Source of the DNA: a bacterium
GTDB taxonomy: Bacteria > Ratteibacteria > UBA8468
Assembly (NCBI GenBank): GCA_030672255.1
Contig: DAOVGU010000224.1
Coordinates: 1-8,192, forward strand
Reading direction: 5' to 3'
Length of the DNA: 8,192 nucleotides
Shown: in pieces, positions 1-5,431 of the stretch
How the letters are laid out: every line of letters begins with the position of its first letter
Numbering within the stretch: position 1 is the stretch's first letter
Translations under genes and position numbers: made by a program
Notes under the pieces: model-generated
The model's input: only the letters and a program-made list of their open reading frames with translations
What the model was told of the DNA's origin: nothing
Database searches by the model: none

Positions 1-1352
1 CTACCTAAAGGATGGGCAACCACATTAAAGAATTCAGGATGATTTAGCATTATATCATAATTAAATCCGTGATTGCCATAGGGTTTTGGATTCCATTCGG
101 GGTGCTTACCTTCGACTGCCCCGGCCCAGGTATAGCCAAAGGGGACACCGGGCTGCATCGTAAATTTTATGCCTCGTTCTCTTAGAAAGGGCAAAGATTT
201 TACTCCAATCTCGCCAAAATGGGCATTAATTGTTTTGGACTGCTTAATCTCCCACTCTCCAAACCTTTTATCCACCCGGGCAAAGTTCTCCTTTAGTTCC
301 TGGACAGAAAATTCCTTCCCATTATGATGCATATAGATTGGATGTTCATTGATACTCTTAGGGTCACTGAAAGCATGGGGGGAGAAGTCAGCCAACCCCT
401 TATCATATTTTTCCTTAATAATCCTTCCATCTTCTTCAGCAATATCATCAATGAAAAGCCCAATATTGGGGATATAACCAAATTTGTTAAGGAGATCGAT
501 ATAGGCAAAGTTTTTATTGGCGGAATCCTTTCTCTTGCCAAAAATATTGGCGCTGCCATTAGCATCATCTATTCTGCAGGTAACAAAGGGAGGCATTGCC
601 ATCATAATAAAGGGTTTTTTCACCGCCCAGATAATAGAGCGTAAAAGAATGTCATCCAATCCATTGCAGTATCCAAAATATTCTGGAAGCCATAATTTAG
701 GAGAAATGAGAAACTGCACTAATTTAATTGCATAGGGATTTTCTCCTTCCCCCCTCTCCTCATTCCTCCCCCTCGAGGGGGGAGGTAGGTGGGGGTGTAA
801 CTTGAGAGAAGGTGAACAAAAAACTAAAGGCGAGTCATCTTCGGATAATAAGAGGGACTTACTTTTGGTTTTTACTTTAAGAAAATCTAAGGGCTGAAGT
901 AATTTTTTTTCTGTTCCCCCCTCTTCTATCCTCCCCCTCAAGGAAGGGCTCCCATCCGGTGGATGGGAAAGAGGAAGTAGGTGGGGGTGTGTCTCATGAG
1001 TCTCCCCTATTTTAATCAGAGGGGTTTTACTCTCTTTCTCTATTTTCTCTATTTTTAGAGGTTCGTAAAGTTCTTTCCAAAAATTTAAATGATAATCAAG
1101 ATTGATTAAGCCTGTCCCTTGTTTGACCGCTTGATAAAGAGATTCTTTTGTTCTTTTGGATAATTTCTCGCCAAGGCCTTCCTGAGCAATTAAAATCCCG
1201 ATTGTATTAAAGTTTATTGTTTTTGTTTTGGCTAAATCAATTTGTTGATAGGGTATGCCAAAATGTTTAAGAAAGGGAGAAATTGTTTCTTGATAAACTC
1301 TATAATTCCCCTTAGCGGAACTATCCAGAATTACTAATAAAGTGATCTCCAT
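1..1352 (-). CDS. Gene X, left copy: amidotransferase-like plus deacetylase-like protein, 3' end outside window
   Basis: About 450 codons read without a stop from an ATG at 1352 to the left edge, so the C-terminus is missing. It is a clear paralogue of the gene at 2966-4708. The N-terminus (MEITLLVILDSSAKGNYRVY) resembles the strand-loop start of class I glutamine-amidotransferase-like or sugar-hydrolase trimerisation domains. The core carries RIDDANGSAN, YMHHNGKEF and AHFGEIG, matching the Asp-Asp and His-containing motifs of NodB-like polysaccharide deacetylases. Two palindromic repeats lie in frame inside it, at about 720-797 and 909-998; the first is absent from the paralogue. The start is supported by alignment with the paralogue and both remnants; a weak GGAAG lies about 7 nt upstream. 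Deacetylase fold is inferred from motifs only; substrate unknown. It probably lost its original upstream neighbour when the plus-strand pair at 1464-1943 arrived. Confidence 0.75.
   Translation of the reverse strand, partial: MEITLLVILDSSAKGNYRVYQETISPFLKHFGIPYQQIDLAKTKTINFNTIGILIAQEGLGEKLSKRTKESLYQAVKQGTGLINLDYHLNFWKELYEPLKIEKIEKESKTPLIKIGETHETHPHLLPLSHPPDGSPSLRGRIEEGGTEKKLLQPLDFLKVKTKSKSLLLSEDDSPLVFCSPSLKLHPHLPPPSRGRNEERGEGENPYAIKLVQFLISPKLWLPEYFGYCNGLDDILLRSIIWAVKKPFIMMAMPPFVTCRIDDANGSANIFGKRKDSANKNFAYIDLLNKFGYIPNIGLFIDDIAEEDGRIIKEKYDKGLADFSPHAFSDPKSINEHPIYMHHNGKEFSVQELKENFARVDKRFGEWEIKQSKTINAHFGEIGVKSLPFLRERGIKFTMQPGVPFGYTWAGAVEGKHPEWNPKPYGNHGFNYDIMLNHPEFFNVVAHPLG
720..797 (-). repeat. 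In-frame palindromic repeat present only in left gene X
   Basis: Compared with the right copy of gene X, the left copy has 78 extra nt here (26 codons, beginning HPHLPPPSRGR and ending NPYAIKL), flanked by AAGTTA and AAATTA. Its core is a palindrome at 765-785 (CCTCCCCC, TCGA, GGGGGGAGG). The outer end (CACCCCCACCTAC) and the inner AGGGGGAGG match the other GC-rich element in the same gene, so both belong to one family and are read in the same phase. The empty site is at about 4150-4156 in the right copy. Confidence 0.8.
909..998 (-). repeat. In-frame palindromic repeat, left copy
   Basis: A GC-rich element read in frame in gene X (about 30 residues containing HPHLLPLSHPP and SLRGRIEEGG). 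It holds a perfect hairpin, CCCATCC-GGT-GGATGGG at 951-967, between a CCCCCCTC-rich arm and a GTAGGTGGGGGTG arm. It is nearly identical to 4265-4354. It differs from the 720-797 element by an added central hairpin segment. Its composition is unlike the surrounding protein and suggests a surface loop between the N-terminal and catalytic domains. Confidence 0.8.
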
Positions 1353-1421
1353 TTTTGGGCTTCCAGAATTATATTAAAGCTACATATCAAACCAACTAAA
1401 AGCGGGAAATAGTACACAAAC

Positions 1422-1450
1422 TTGCTTTCCTCTTCTTTTTAGAATACAAT
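1422..1450 (+). promoter_or_regulatory. Putative sigma70-type promoter for the DUF4258/DUF2283 pair
   Basis: TTGCTT at 1422-1427 and TACAAT at 1445-1450 are separated by 17 bp. Transcription would start near 1457, only about 7 nt before the ATG at 1464, and no Shine-Dalgarno sequence is seen there. The first gene may therefore be translated from a very short or absent leader. This is a consensus match only. Confidence 0.5.
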
Positions 1451-1463
1451 ATATTCTTGGTAA

Positions 1464-1718
1464 ATGAAACCGATCCGAATTACTAAACATGCTGAAGAGC
1501 AACTTAACTATAGAGGAACTACGGAAGAGGAAATTGTTGAAACTATTCAAACAAGTAATTGGGCTCCAGCAGAATTGGGCAGGCTTGAAGCCAGGAAAGA
1601 TTTCTCTTTTAATAGTACATGGAATAAGAAATTTTATAAAATTAAACAGGTGCGACCAATTTTTATAGAGGAAGAGAGTGAAATTGTGGTAGTAACGGTT
1701 TATGTTTACTATGTTTGA
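1464..1718 (+). CDS. DUF4258 family small protein (toxin-like)
   Basis: An 84-residue protein starting MKPIRITKHAEEQLNYRG, followed by an acidic helix (TTEEEIVETI). This 'HAxxxxxxRGxxxEEI' opening is typical of DUF4258 proteins, small proteins often regarded as RelE/BrnT-like toxins. The C-terminus is beta-rich (EIVVVTVYVYYV), as expected for that fold. It lies 12 nt before a DUF2283 gene on the same strand, a familiar pairing taken as a putative toxin-antitoxin module. It is transcribed against the surrounding cluster and has its own promoter-like sequence. The family call rests on the N-terminal motif; toxicity is an inference from context. Confidence 0.75.
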   Translation: MKPIRITKHAEEQLNYRGTTEEEIVETIQTSNWAPAELGRLEARKDFSFNSTWNKKFYKIKQVRPIFIEEESEIVVVTVYVYYV

Positions 1719-1720
1719 AA

Positions 1721-1728
1721 AGGAGAGG
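1721..1728 (+). promoter_or_regulatory. Shine-Dalgarno of the DUF2283 gene
   Basis: AGGAGAGG lies just upstream of the ATG at 1731, directly after the stop of the DUF4258 gene. It fixes the start of the second gene and contrasts with the lack of such a site before the first. Confidence 0.7.
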
Positions 1729-1730
1729 CT

Positions 1731-1943
1731 ATGAAAATTACTTATGACCCGGAAGTAGACGCTCTTTATATAAGATTTGAGGAGACTACAGTAACGACAA
1801 AACATCTTGATGAAGGAATTGCTGCTGATTATGATGCGGAAGGTAGACTTGCCGGAATTGAAATTCTGGATGCTGCTAAACGCCTGGGAAATAAAGAAAC
1901 ATTTAAGAAAGTTGTTCTGGAAGAAATAGGTTTTGCTCATTGA
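1731..1943 (+). CDS. DUF2283 family small protein (probable antitoxin partner)
   Basis: A 70-residue protein with the DUF2283 signature: MKITYDPEVDALYIRF at the start, a central DEGIAADYDAEGRLAGIEIL segment, then a short helical tail. DUF2283 proteins are small, beta-rich and commonly encoded next to DUF4258 proteins; the pair is treated as a likely toxin-antitoxin or regulatory module, though most members are uncharacterised. Translation starts at a good ribosome site 12 nt after the preceding gene. The full length agrees with the family. Family assignment is strong; the antitoxin role is inferred from gene order. Confidence 0.85.
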   Translation: MKITYDPEVDALYIRFEETTVTTKHLDEGIAADYDAEGRLAGIEILDAAKRLGNKETFKKVVLEEIGFAH

Positions 1944-1999
1944 ATTCATTTTTTAAAGAAAAGTTCGTAACCCTCCCTTTACTCCTCTCTTCAAGACCC

Positions 2000-2019
2000 A
2001 TTAGAGATAAATCTCTAAT
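2000..2019. repeat. Perfect 9-bp-arm palindrome ending the gene X remnant
   Basis: ATTAGAGAT-AA-ATCTCTAAT is a perfect inverted repeat, set within a looser ACCC...GGGT pair (1996-2031). It lies between the DUF2283 gene and the X remnant and supplies the in-frame TAA (2003-2001) that closes the remnant's reading frame. It has no T-run on either side, so it is not a typical intrinsic terminator. A REP-like element or insertion junction is possible. Confidence 0.55.
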
Positions 2020-2129
2020 TTCTGACAGGGTATGCCAAAATGTTTAAGAAAAGGAGAAATTGTTTCTTGATAAACTCTATAATTCCCCTTATCGGAACTA
2101 TCCAGAATTACTAACAGGCTAATTTCCAT
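2001..2129 (-). pseudogene. 5' remnant of a gene X copy (42 codons)
   Basis: From the ATG at 2129 this reads MEISLLVILDSSDKGNYRVY and on to a stop at 2003-2001. It is nearly identical to the first 35 or so codons of the left gene X apart from codons 3-5 and an Ala-to-Asp change. Homology fades at about 2030, where the palindromic sequence begins. The start codon overlaps the stop of the EamA-like gene by one base (TAATG), so this is the original translationally coupled position of an X gene whose body is now gone or displaced by the plus-strand DUF4258/DUF2283 pair. A functional 42-residue peptide seems unlikely. Confidence 0.8.
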
Positions 2130-2539
2130 TATATGCTGAGTAAAATAATACCAGCGATTCCACTGATTATCCCCAAAATTCCTTTTGTTCCTAATCTTTC
2201 TTTAAAGATGAGAGTAGCTAAGAGGCTTACGGTAGCGAGATTTCCGCCGATGGCAATAGGAAACACGATTGGGCCAGCTATTCTCTTTAAGGCTAAGAGT
2301 AAAAATAGGGAACCAGAAAAACTGCTTATTCCAGCTCCTGCACCGACAAGAACAGCCTTTTTGATAGGAATAATCCTATTCTTCAAACAGAGAAGGAAAG
2401 AGTAGAGAAACCCAATGGAATAAAAGATTAGAAGATAGAGGAGAATAAAATTGCCCAATCCAGATTCAGCAAGTACCTTCCCGACTAAAAGACAAAAACC
2501 ATTAGCGAAAAAGGCTAAAGCAGCAAATTTCTTCCACAT
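2129..2539 (-). CDS. Half-size EamA/DMT-type membrane protein, second of a pair
   Basis: A 136-residue, highly hydrophobic protein with about five membrane segments (residues 4-22, 29-50, 60-82, 88-110 and 119-135). The last part, FKERLGTKGILGIISGIAG, is the conserved Glu-loop-Gly pattern at the end of an EamA repeat in the drug/metabolite transporter superfamily. Full DMT exporters carry two such repeats (about 10 TM, 280-300 residues); here each repeat is its own gene. The ATG follows the stop of the preceding half directly (TAAATG), with AGGAAAG upstream as ribosome site, so the two are probably co-translated and form a heterodimer, as ArnE/ArnF-like proteins do. Substrate unknown; a sugar-lipid or metabolite is plausible from the neighbours. 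Confidence 0.75.
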   Translation of the reverse strand: MWKKFAALAFFANGFCLLVGKVLAESGLGNFILLYLLIFYSIGFLYSFLLCLKNRIIPIKKAVLVGAGAGISSFSGSLFLLLALKRIAGPIVFPIAIGGNLATVSLLATLIFKERLGTKGILGIISGIAGIILLSI

Positions 2540-2950
2540 TTATTTTCTTTCCTGTCCAATTAAGATAATAGAGGAGCAAATTAAAAGTAATCCTAAAATT
2601 TTCTTAAGGTCTAAACTCTCTTTCCAGAAAAATATGGAAAAGAGAACCGGAATGACCATTCCCAAATTTAACATTGTCCAGCAGACAGAAATCTTCCCCC
2701 CTTTCCTCAAAGCATAAAGAATGGAAAGGCTGGCAGCAAAGAAAAAACTCCCTCCTAAAAGTCCGAGCACTCCGACAGTAAAATTATATTGAAAAGAGTT
2801 GTTCACTGAAAGGAAGAGCAAAGCCATTAATCCCGCGAAAAAGAGTACACTGGTATTCATCATTACAGGATCGCTTTTCTGATAAGCGCTTATCTTATAG
2901 CAGAGCCCAAAAAGAGTAAAAAAGATTAATGCCAAAAAAGTAAATAACAT
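2540..2950 (-). CDS. Half-size EamA/DMT-type membrane protein, first of a pair
   Basis: A 136-residue membrane protein with about five hydrophobic segments (residues 2-20, 28-49, 57-80, 88-108 and 117-132). The pattern near the end, VIPVLFSIFFWKESLDLKKI followed by a glycine-containing helix, is characteristic of EamA domains, with Glu111 in the conserved position. It is the same length as the gene after it but only distantly similar, as expected for the two halves of a DMT transporter. It begins 15 nt after the stop of the full gene X and has no clear Shine-Dalgarno site, so translation may depend on coupling. Together the halves give one 10-TM unit. Export or flipping of a glycan-related compound is an inference from context. 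Confidence 0.75.
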   Translation of the reverse strand: MLFTFLALIFFTLFGLCYKISAYQKSDPVMMNTSVLFFAGLMALLFLSVNNSFQYNFTVGVLGLLGGSFFFAASLSILYALRKGGKISVCWTMLNLGMVIPVLFSIFFWKESLDLKKILGLLLICSSIILIGQERK

Positions 2951-2965
2951 AACTTAAGCCATTTT

Positions 2966-4708
2966 TTAGATTTGCAAAATAACATCTATCTCTCCTCCAA
3001 ATTCTGGTATTTCCTTGAACTCATATTCACAATTCTCATCATTAAAAAGATAAATCTTTAAGGGCAAGGTAGATTTACCGGTAAGTTTTAGTTTTATCTC
3101 TTTAGAGGTAGGATTATAGTTTGCTTCAGTTATCTTTGTATCATATTTTGATTTTGCATACTCAGCGATATAGTCATAACCTTTAAAGATTCTATTATAT
3201 TTAGAGGTTAGTTTATCAATCCTTTTTAATACCTCTTCAAATTCCTTCAGAGAAAGGGTGGCAATTCTTTGTTCGTGAGCTACCAGACAGCCAAAGAAAC
3301 CATTATTAAGCCCCAATTTAATCTGTTCTGCTCCTCTTTCTGCTGCTTTCTGGAGGTCATTATTAGGATTCTCATTCCAAAAGGGTGTGCAGGAATAGAG
3401 AAAATCGGCATAAGGAGCAACATAATCTTTAGGACCGAGAATTTCACCAGCATAGACATTAAAGAACTCCGGGTCATCAAGCATATAGTCAATAATACCT
3501 CCGATACCTCTGATATAACCATATGGTTTGGGATGCCAGTTTCTGGCTTCCTGATCAATAAAGGCTTTCCCAAATCTCATTGGATTCATCATATAAGTTA
3601 GCCCTCTTTCCTTCAAGAAAGGCAAAGCATTCAAACCTATTTCTCCAAAATGGACATTTACTGTCTTACTCTGTTTAATTTTCCAATGGGAAAACTTTTT
3701 ATCCACCCGGGCAAAGTTCTCCCTTAGTTCTTCTACAGAAAACTCCTCTCCATTATGATGCATATAGACCGGAAATTCATTGACATTCTTAGGGTCGGAG
3801 AAGGCATGGGGAGAGAATTCTGCTAATTTTTGGTCATACTTTTCCTTGATGATTTTACCGTCTTCCTCAGTAATGTCATCAATATAAAGCCCGATATTGG
3901 GGACATAACCATATTTATTAAGTATACCCACATAAGCAAAGTTCTTATTGGCGGAATCCCTCTTTTTGCCAAAGACATTGGCAGAACCATTGGCATCATC
4001 TATCCTTGCGGTAACAAAAGGAGGCATTGCTTTCATCACAAACGGTTTCTTCACCGCCCAGATGATGGTACGTAAGAGAATACTATCCAATCCAGCGCAA
4101 TGCCCAAGATATTCTGGAAGCCATAATTTGGGTGAAATGAGAAACTGCACTAATTTCAAAGGGGAGGAAATAAGAAGTAAAGGTGAAATATCTTCGGCGG
4201 ACAATAAAAGGGGCTCTCCTTCAGTCTTTACCCTGAGAAATTCTAAAGGCTGAAGTAGTTTCTTTTCTGTTCCCCCCTCTTCTATCCTCCCCCTCAAGGA
4301 AGGGCTCCCATCCGGTGGATGGGAAAGAGGAAGTAGGTGGGGGTGTGTCTCATGATTCTCTCCGATTTTAATCAGAGAGGTTTTACTCTCTTTCTCTATT
4401 TTCTCTATTTTTAGAGGTTCGTAAAGTTCTTTCCAAAAATTTAAATGATAATCAAGATTGATTAAGCCTGTCCCTTGTTTGACCGCTTGATAAAGAGATT
4501 GCTTTATCTTCTCAGGAATTCTTGCTCCAAGTCCTTCCTGAGCAATTAATATACCATTTACATTGAAGTCTATTATTTCTTCTTTTGCTAAATCAATCCC
4601 TCTATAAGGGATGCCAAAATGCTCCAGGAAAGGAAAGATTGTTTCTTGAGAAACTCTATAATTTTCCTTAGCGGTGCTATCTATCATTATTAATAAACCA
4701 ATTACCAT
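2966..4708 (-). CDS. Gene X, right copy: amidotransferase-like plus NodB/deacetylase-like protein
   Basis: A 580-residue protein with no signal peptide. Residues 1-95 look like a class I glutamine-amidotransferase-like Rossmann domain (alternating strands such as IGLLIMID and GILIAQEGLG). Residues 119-148 are encoded by a palindromic repeat and probably form a loop. The core (about 185-520) carries RIDDANGSAN (Asp237, Asp238), YMHHNG (His317, His318), NVHFGEIG (His353) and VAHEQ (His478), which fit a metal-dependent NodB-like deacetylase/glycosidase barrel. A short beta-rich tail follows (about 535-580). It is a paralogue of the left-edge gene. The start at 4708 has no Shine-Dalgarno but aligns with the paralogue's start. 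The upstream cassette at 4779-5371 separates it from degT. Exact enzyme and substrate are unknown; the motif reading is by eye. Confidence 0.75.
   Translation of the reverse strand: MVIGLLIMIDSTAKENYRVSQETIFPFLEHFGIPYRGIDLAKEEIIDFNVNGILIAQEGLGARIPEKIKQSLYQAVKQGTGLINLDYHLNFWKELYEPLKIEKIEKESKTSLIKIGENHETHPHLLPLSHPPDGSPSLRGRIEEGGTEKKLLQPLEFLRVKTEGEPLLLSAEDISPLLLISSPLKLVQFLISPKLWLPEYLGHCAGLDSILLRTIIWAVKKPFVMKAMPPFVTARIDDANGSANVFGKKRDSANKNFAYVGILNKYGYVPNIGLYIDDITEEDGKIIKEKYDQKLAEFSPHAFSDPKNVNEFPVYMHHNGEEFSVEELRENFARVDKKFSHWKIKQSKTVNVHFGEIGLNALPFLKERGLTYMMNPMRFGKAFIDQEARNWHPKPYGYIRGIGGIIDYMLDDPEFFNVYAGEILGPKDYVAPYADFLYSCTPFWNENPNNDLQKAAERGAEQIKLGLNNGFFGCLVAHEQRIATLSLKEFEEVLKRIDKLTSKYNRIFKGYDYIAEYAKSKYDTKITEANYNPTSKEIKLKLTGKSTLPLKIYLFNDENCEYEFKEIPEFGGEIDVILQI
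4265..4354 (-). repeat. In-frame palindromic repeat, right copy
   Basis: Almost base-for-base the same as 909-998 in the paralogue, including the hairpin CCCATCC-GGT-GGATGGG (4307-4323). It encodes residues 119-148 of the right gene X, rich in Pro, Gly, His and Arg and unlike the rest of the protein. Both paralogues contain it, so it either predates their duplication or was spread by gene conversion. Confidence 0.8.
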
Positions 4709-4724
4709 TATTTTTTAGATGCTC

Positions 4725-4753
4725 TTGACGCCTCCTTCAAGATATAGTAAACT
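4725..4753 (+). promoter_or_regulatory. Putative sigma70-type promoter for the DUF5678/protease pair
   Basis: TTGACG at 4725-4730 and TAAACT at 4748-4753 are separated by 17 bp. This places a start near 4760, just ahead of GGAGG at 4764-4768. The -35 matches five of six consensus bases and the -10 four of six. It lies in the 70-nt gap between the divergent gene X start (4708) and the DUF5678 gene. Confidence 0.5.
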
Positions 4754-4763
4754 TATCAATAGT

Positions 4764-4768
4764 GGAGG
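4764..4768 (+). promoter_or_regulatory. Shine-Dalgarno fixing the DUF5678-like start
   Basis: GGAGG lies 10 nt before the ATG at 4779. An in-frame ATG at 4719 has no such site and lies upstream of the likely promoter, so 4779 is the preferred start. Confidence 0.75.
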
Positions 4769-4778
4769 TGATTTAAGA

Positions 4779-4973
4779 ATGTCAGAAAATTTCCAAACCT
4801 TTGTGAAATTAGATACATCTGAATACACTAACCAATACATAGTGATGATAAACAAAAAAGTTGTTGCTAATGGTAAAGATTTAGTCTCTATGTTAAAGTC
4901 TGTACGGAAAAAATATCCACATAAAACCCCATTTATTGCAAAAATTCCTGAAAAATCAGTTTTAGTGTTATGA
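4779..4973 (+). CDS. Small DUF5678-like protein
   Basis: A 64-residue protein starting MSENFQTFVKLD. It contains the pattern 'YTNQYIVMINKKVVANGKDL', followed by a Lys-rich helix and 'TPFIAKIPEKS'. This order (Y..QYVvmvNkKVVanGkdL, helix, P.i..vP) is that of DUF5678, a family of short proteins found in archaea and bacteria next to retropepsin-like aspartic proteases. The next gene is such a protease and overlaps by 4 nt (ATGA), implying coupled translation. The biochemical role is unknown; a substrate, inhibitor or antitoxin-like partner of the protease is a guess from linkage. Confidence 0.7.
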   Translation: MSENFQTFVKLDTSEYTNQYIVMINKKVVANGKDLVSMLKSVRKKYPHKTPFIAKIPEKSVLVL

Positions 4974-5371
4974 TCAAGTTTCATTACCGAAAAGAATCCT
5001 CCATAATTAGCGGTATGATTCTGAGGCCTGTAGCCGATATCATTCTTGAATACAAAAACCGAAGAGTAGAAGCAGTAATGTATATCGATTCAGGTGCAGA
5101 TATAACAATGATTCCACTGGAAGTTGGCAAAGCGTTAGGTCTTAAACAAAATCCTAAGGATGAAATTTTAGAAATAAAAGGTGTTTCTGGCAGCGGTGTG
5201 CCATATATTCTTAAAAAAGCAAATATTATTTTAAACGGCAAAAAACTCAATATACGATTAGCCTGGGCACTCATAGAGGAGGTCCCACTCCTTCTTGGCC
5301 GATTGGATATCTTCCCCAAATTTAAGATAACCTTTGATGAAAAACAGGAATTAATCACCTTCCACCCCTAA
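4970..5371 (+). CDS. Retropepsin-like aspartic protease domain protein
   Basis: A 133-residue single-domain protein. The catalytic motif is YIDSGADITMIP (Asp40-Ser41-Gly42-Ala43), the D[ST]GA signature of retropepsin-type aspartic proteases. A flap-like Gly-rich turn follows at GVSGSGVPY (71-79), and the hydrophobic-hydrophobic-Gly element VPLLLGRLDIF (105-115) corresponds to the 'LLGRD' motif. With one Asp motif, it would work as a homodimer, as retroviral proteases do. No signal peptide or membrane anchor is present, so it is probably cytoplasmic. It overlaps the preceding DUF5678-like gene by 4 nt. Its last codons overlap, on the opposite strand, the tail of the gene X remnant reading frame. 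The natural substrate is unknown. Confidence 0.85.
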   Translation: MIKFHYRKESSIISGMILRPVADIILEYKNRRVEAVMYIDSGADITMIPLEVGKALGLKQNPKDEILEIKGVSGSGVPYILKKANIILNGKKLNIRLAWALIEEVPLLLGRLDIFPKFKITFDEKQELITFHP

Positions 5372-5383
5372 ATCCACTCCTTT

Positions 5384-5431
5384 ATTTTCCTTATCGGAAC
5401 TATCCAGAATTACTAACAGGCTAATTTCCAT
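5384..5431 (-). pseudogene. 5' remnant of a second gene X copy
   Basis: The ATG at 5431 directly follows the degT stop (TAAATG). Codons 1-14 read MEISLLVILDSSDK; the first 43 nt are identical to the remnant at 2087-2129. The next bases (GGAAAAT) match the right gene X instead, after which homology ends. The frame then runs through unrelated sequence to a stop at 5353-5351, inside the 3' end of the protease gene on the other strand. This is the start of an X gene once coupled to degT and now cut off by the plus-strand pair. Confidence 0.75.

Noticed and set aside
324..735. Plus-strand open frames opposite both X genes (for example 324-644 and 3830-4075)
   Set aside because: They are antisense to conserved deacetylase-like coding sequence, and they resemble each other only because the genes beneath them are paralogues.
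951..967. GC-rich hairpins in gene X as intrinsic terminators
   Set aside because: They lie inside an intact reading frame and have no following T-run.
1362..1379. A further micro-remnant of the X start (TCCAGAATTATATTAAAG)
   Set aside because: It resembles the X start over about nine bases only, which is too short in AT-rich DNA to support homology.
1380..1949. Long minus-strand open frame (189 codons) opposite the DUF4258/DUF2283 pair
   Set aside because: It is Phe/Ser/Asn-rich without domain features and lies opposite two recognisable genes with a ribosome site and family motifs.
2133..2717. Plus-strand open frames opposite the EamA genes
   Set aside because: They are Pro/Lys-rich shadow translations opposite hydrophobic membrane-protein codons, with no ribosome sites or motifs.
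4719..4778. Extra 20 N-terminal residues of the DUF5678-like protein from an ATG at 4719
   Set aside because: That ATG has no ribosome site and precedes the likely promoter; the ATG at 4779 has GGAGG at a good distance.
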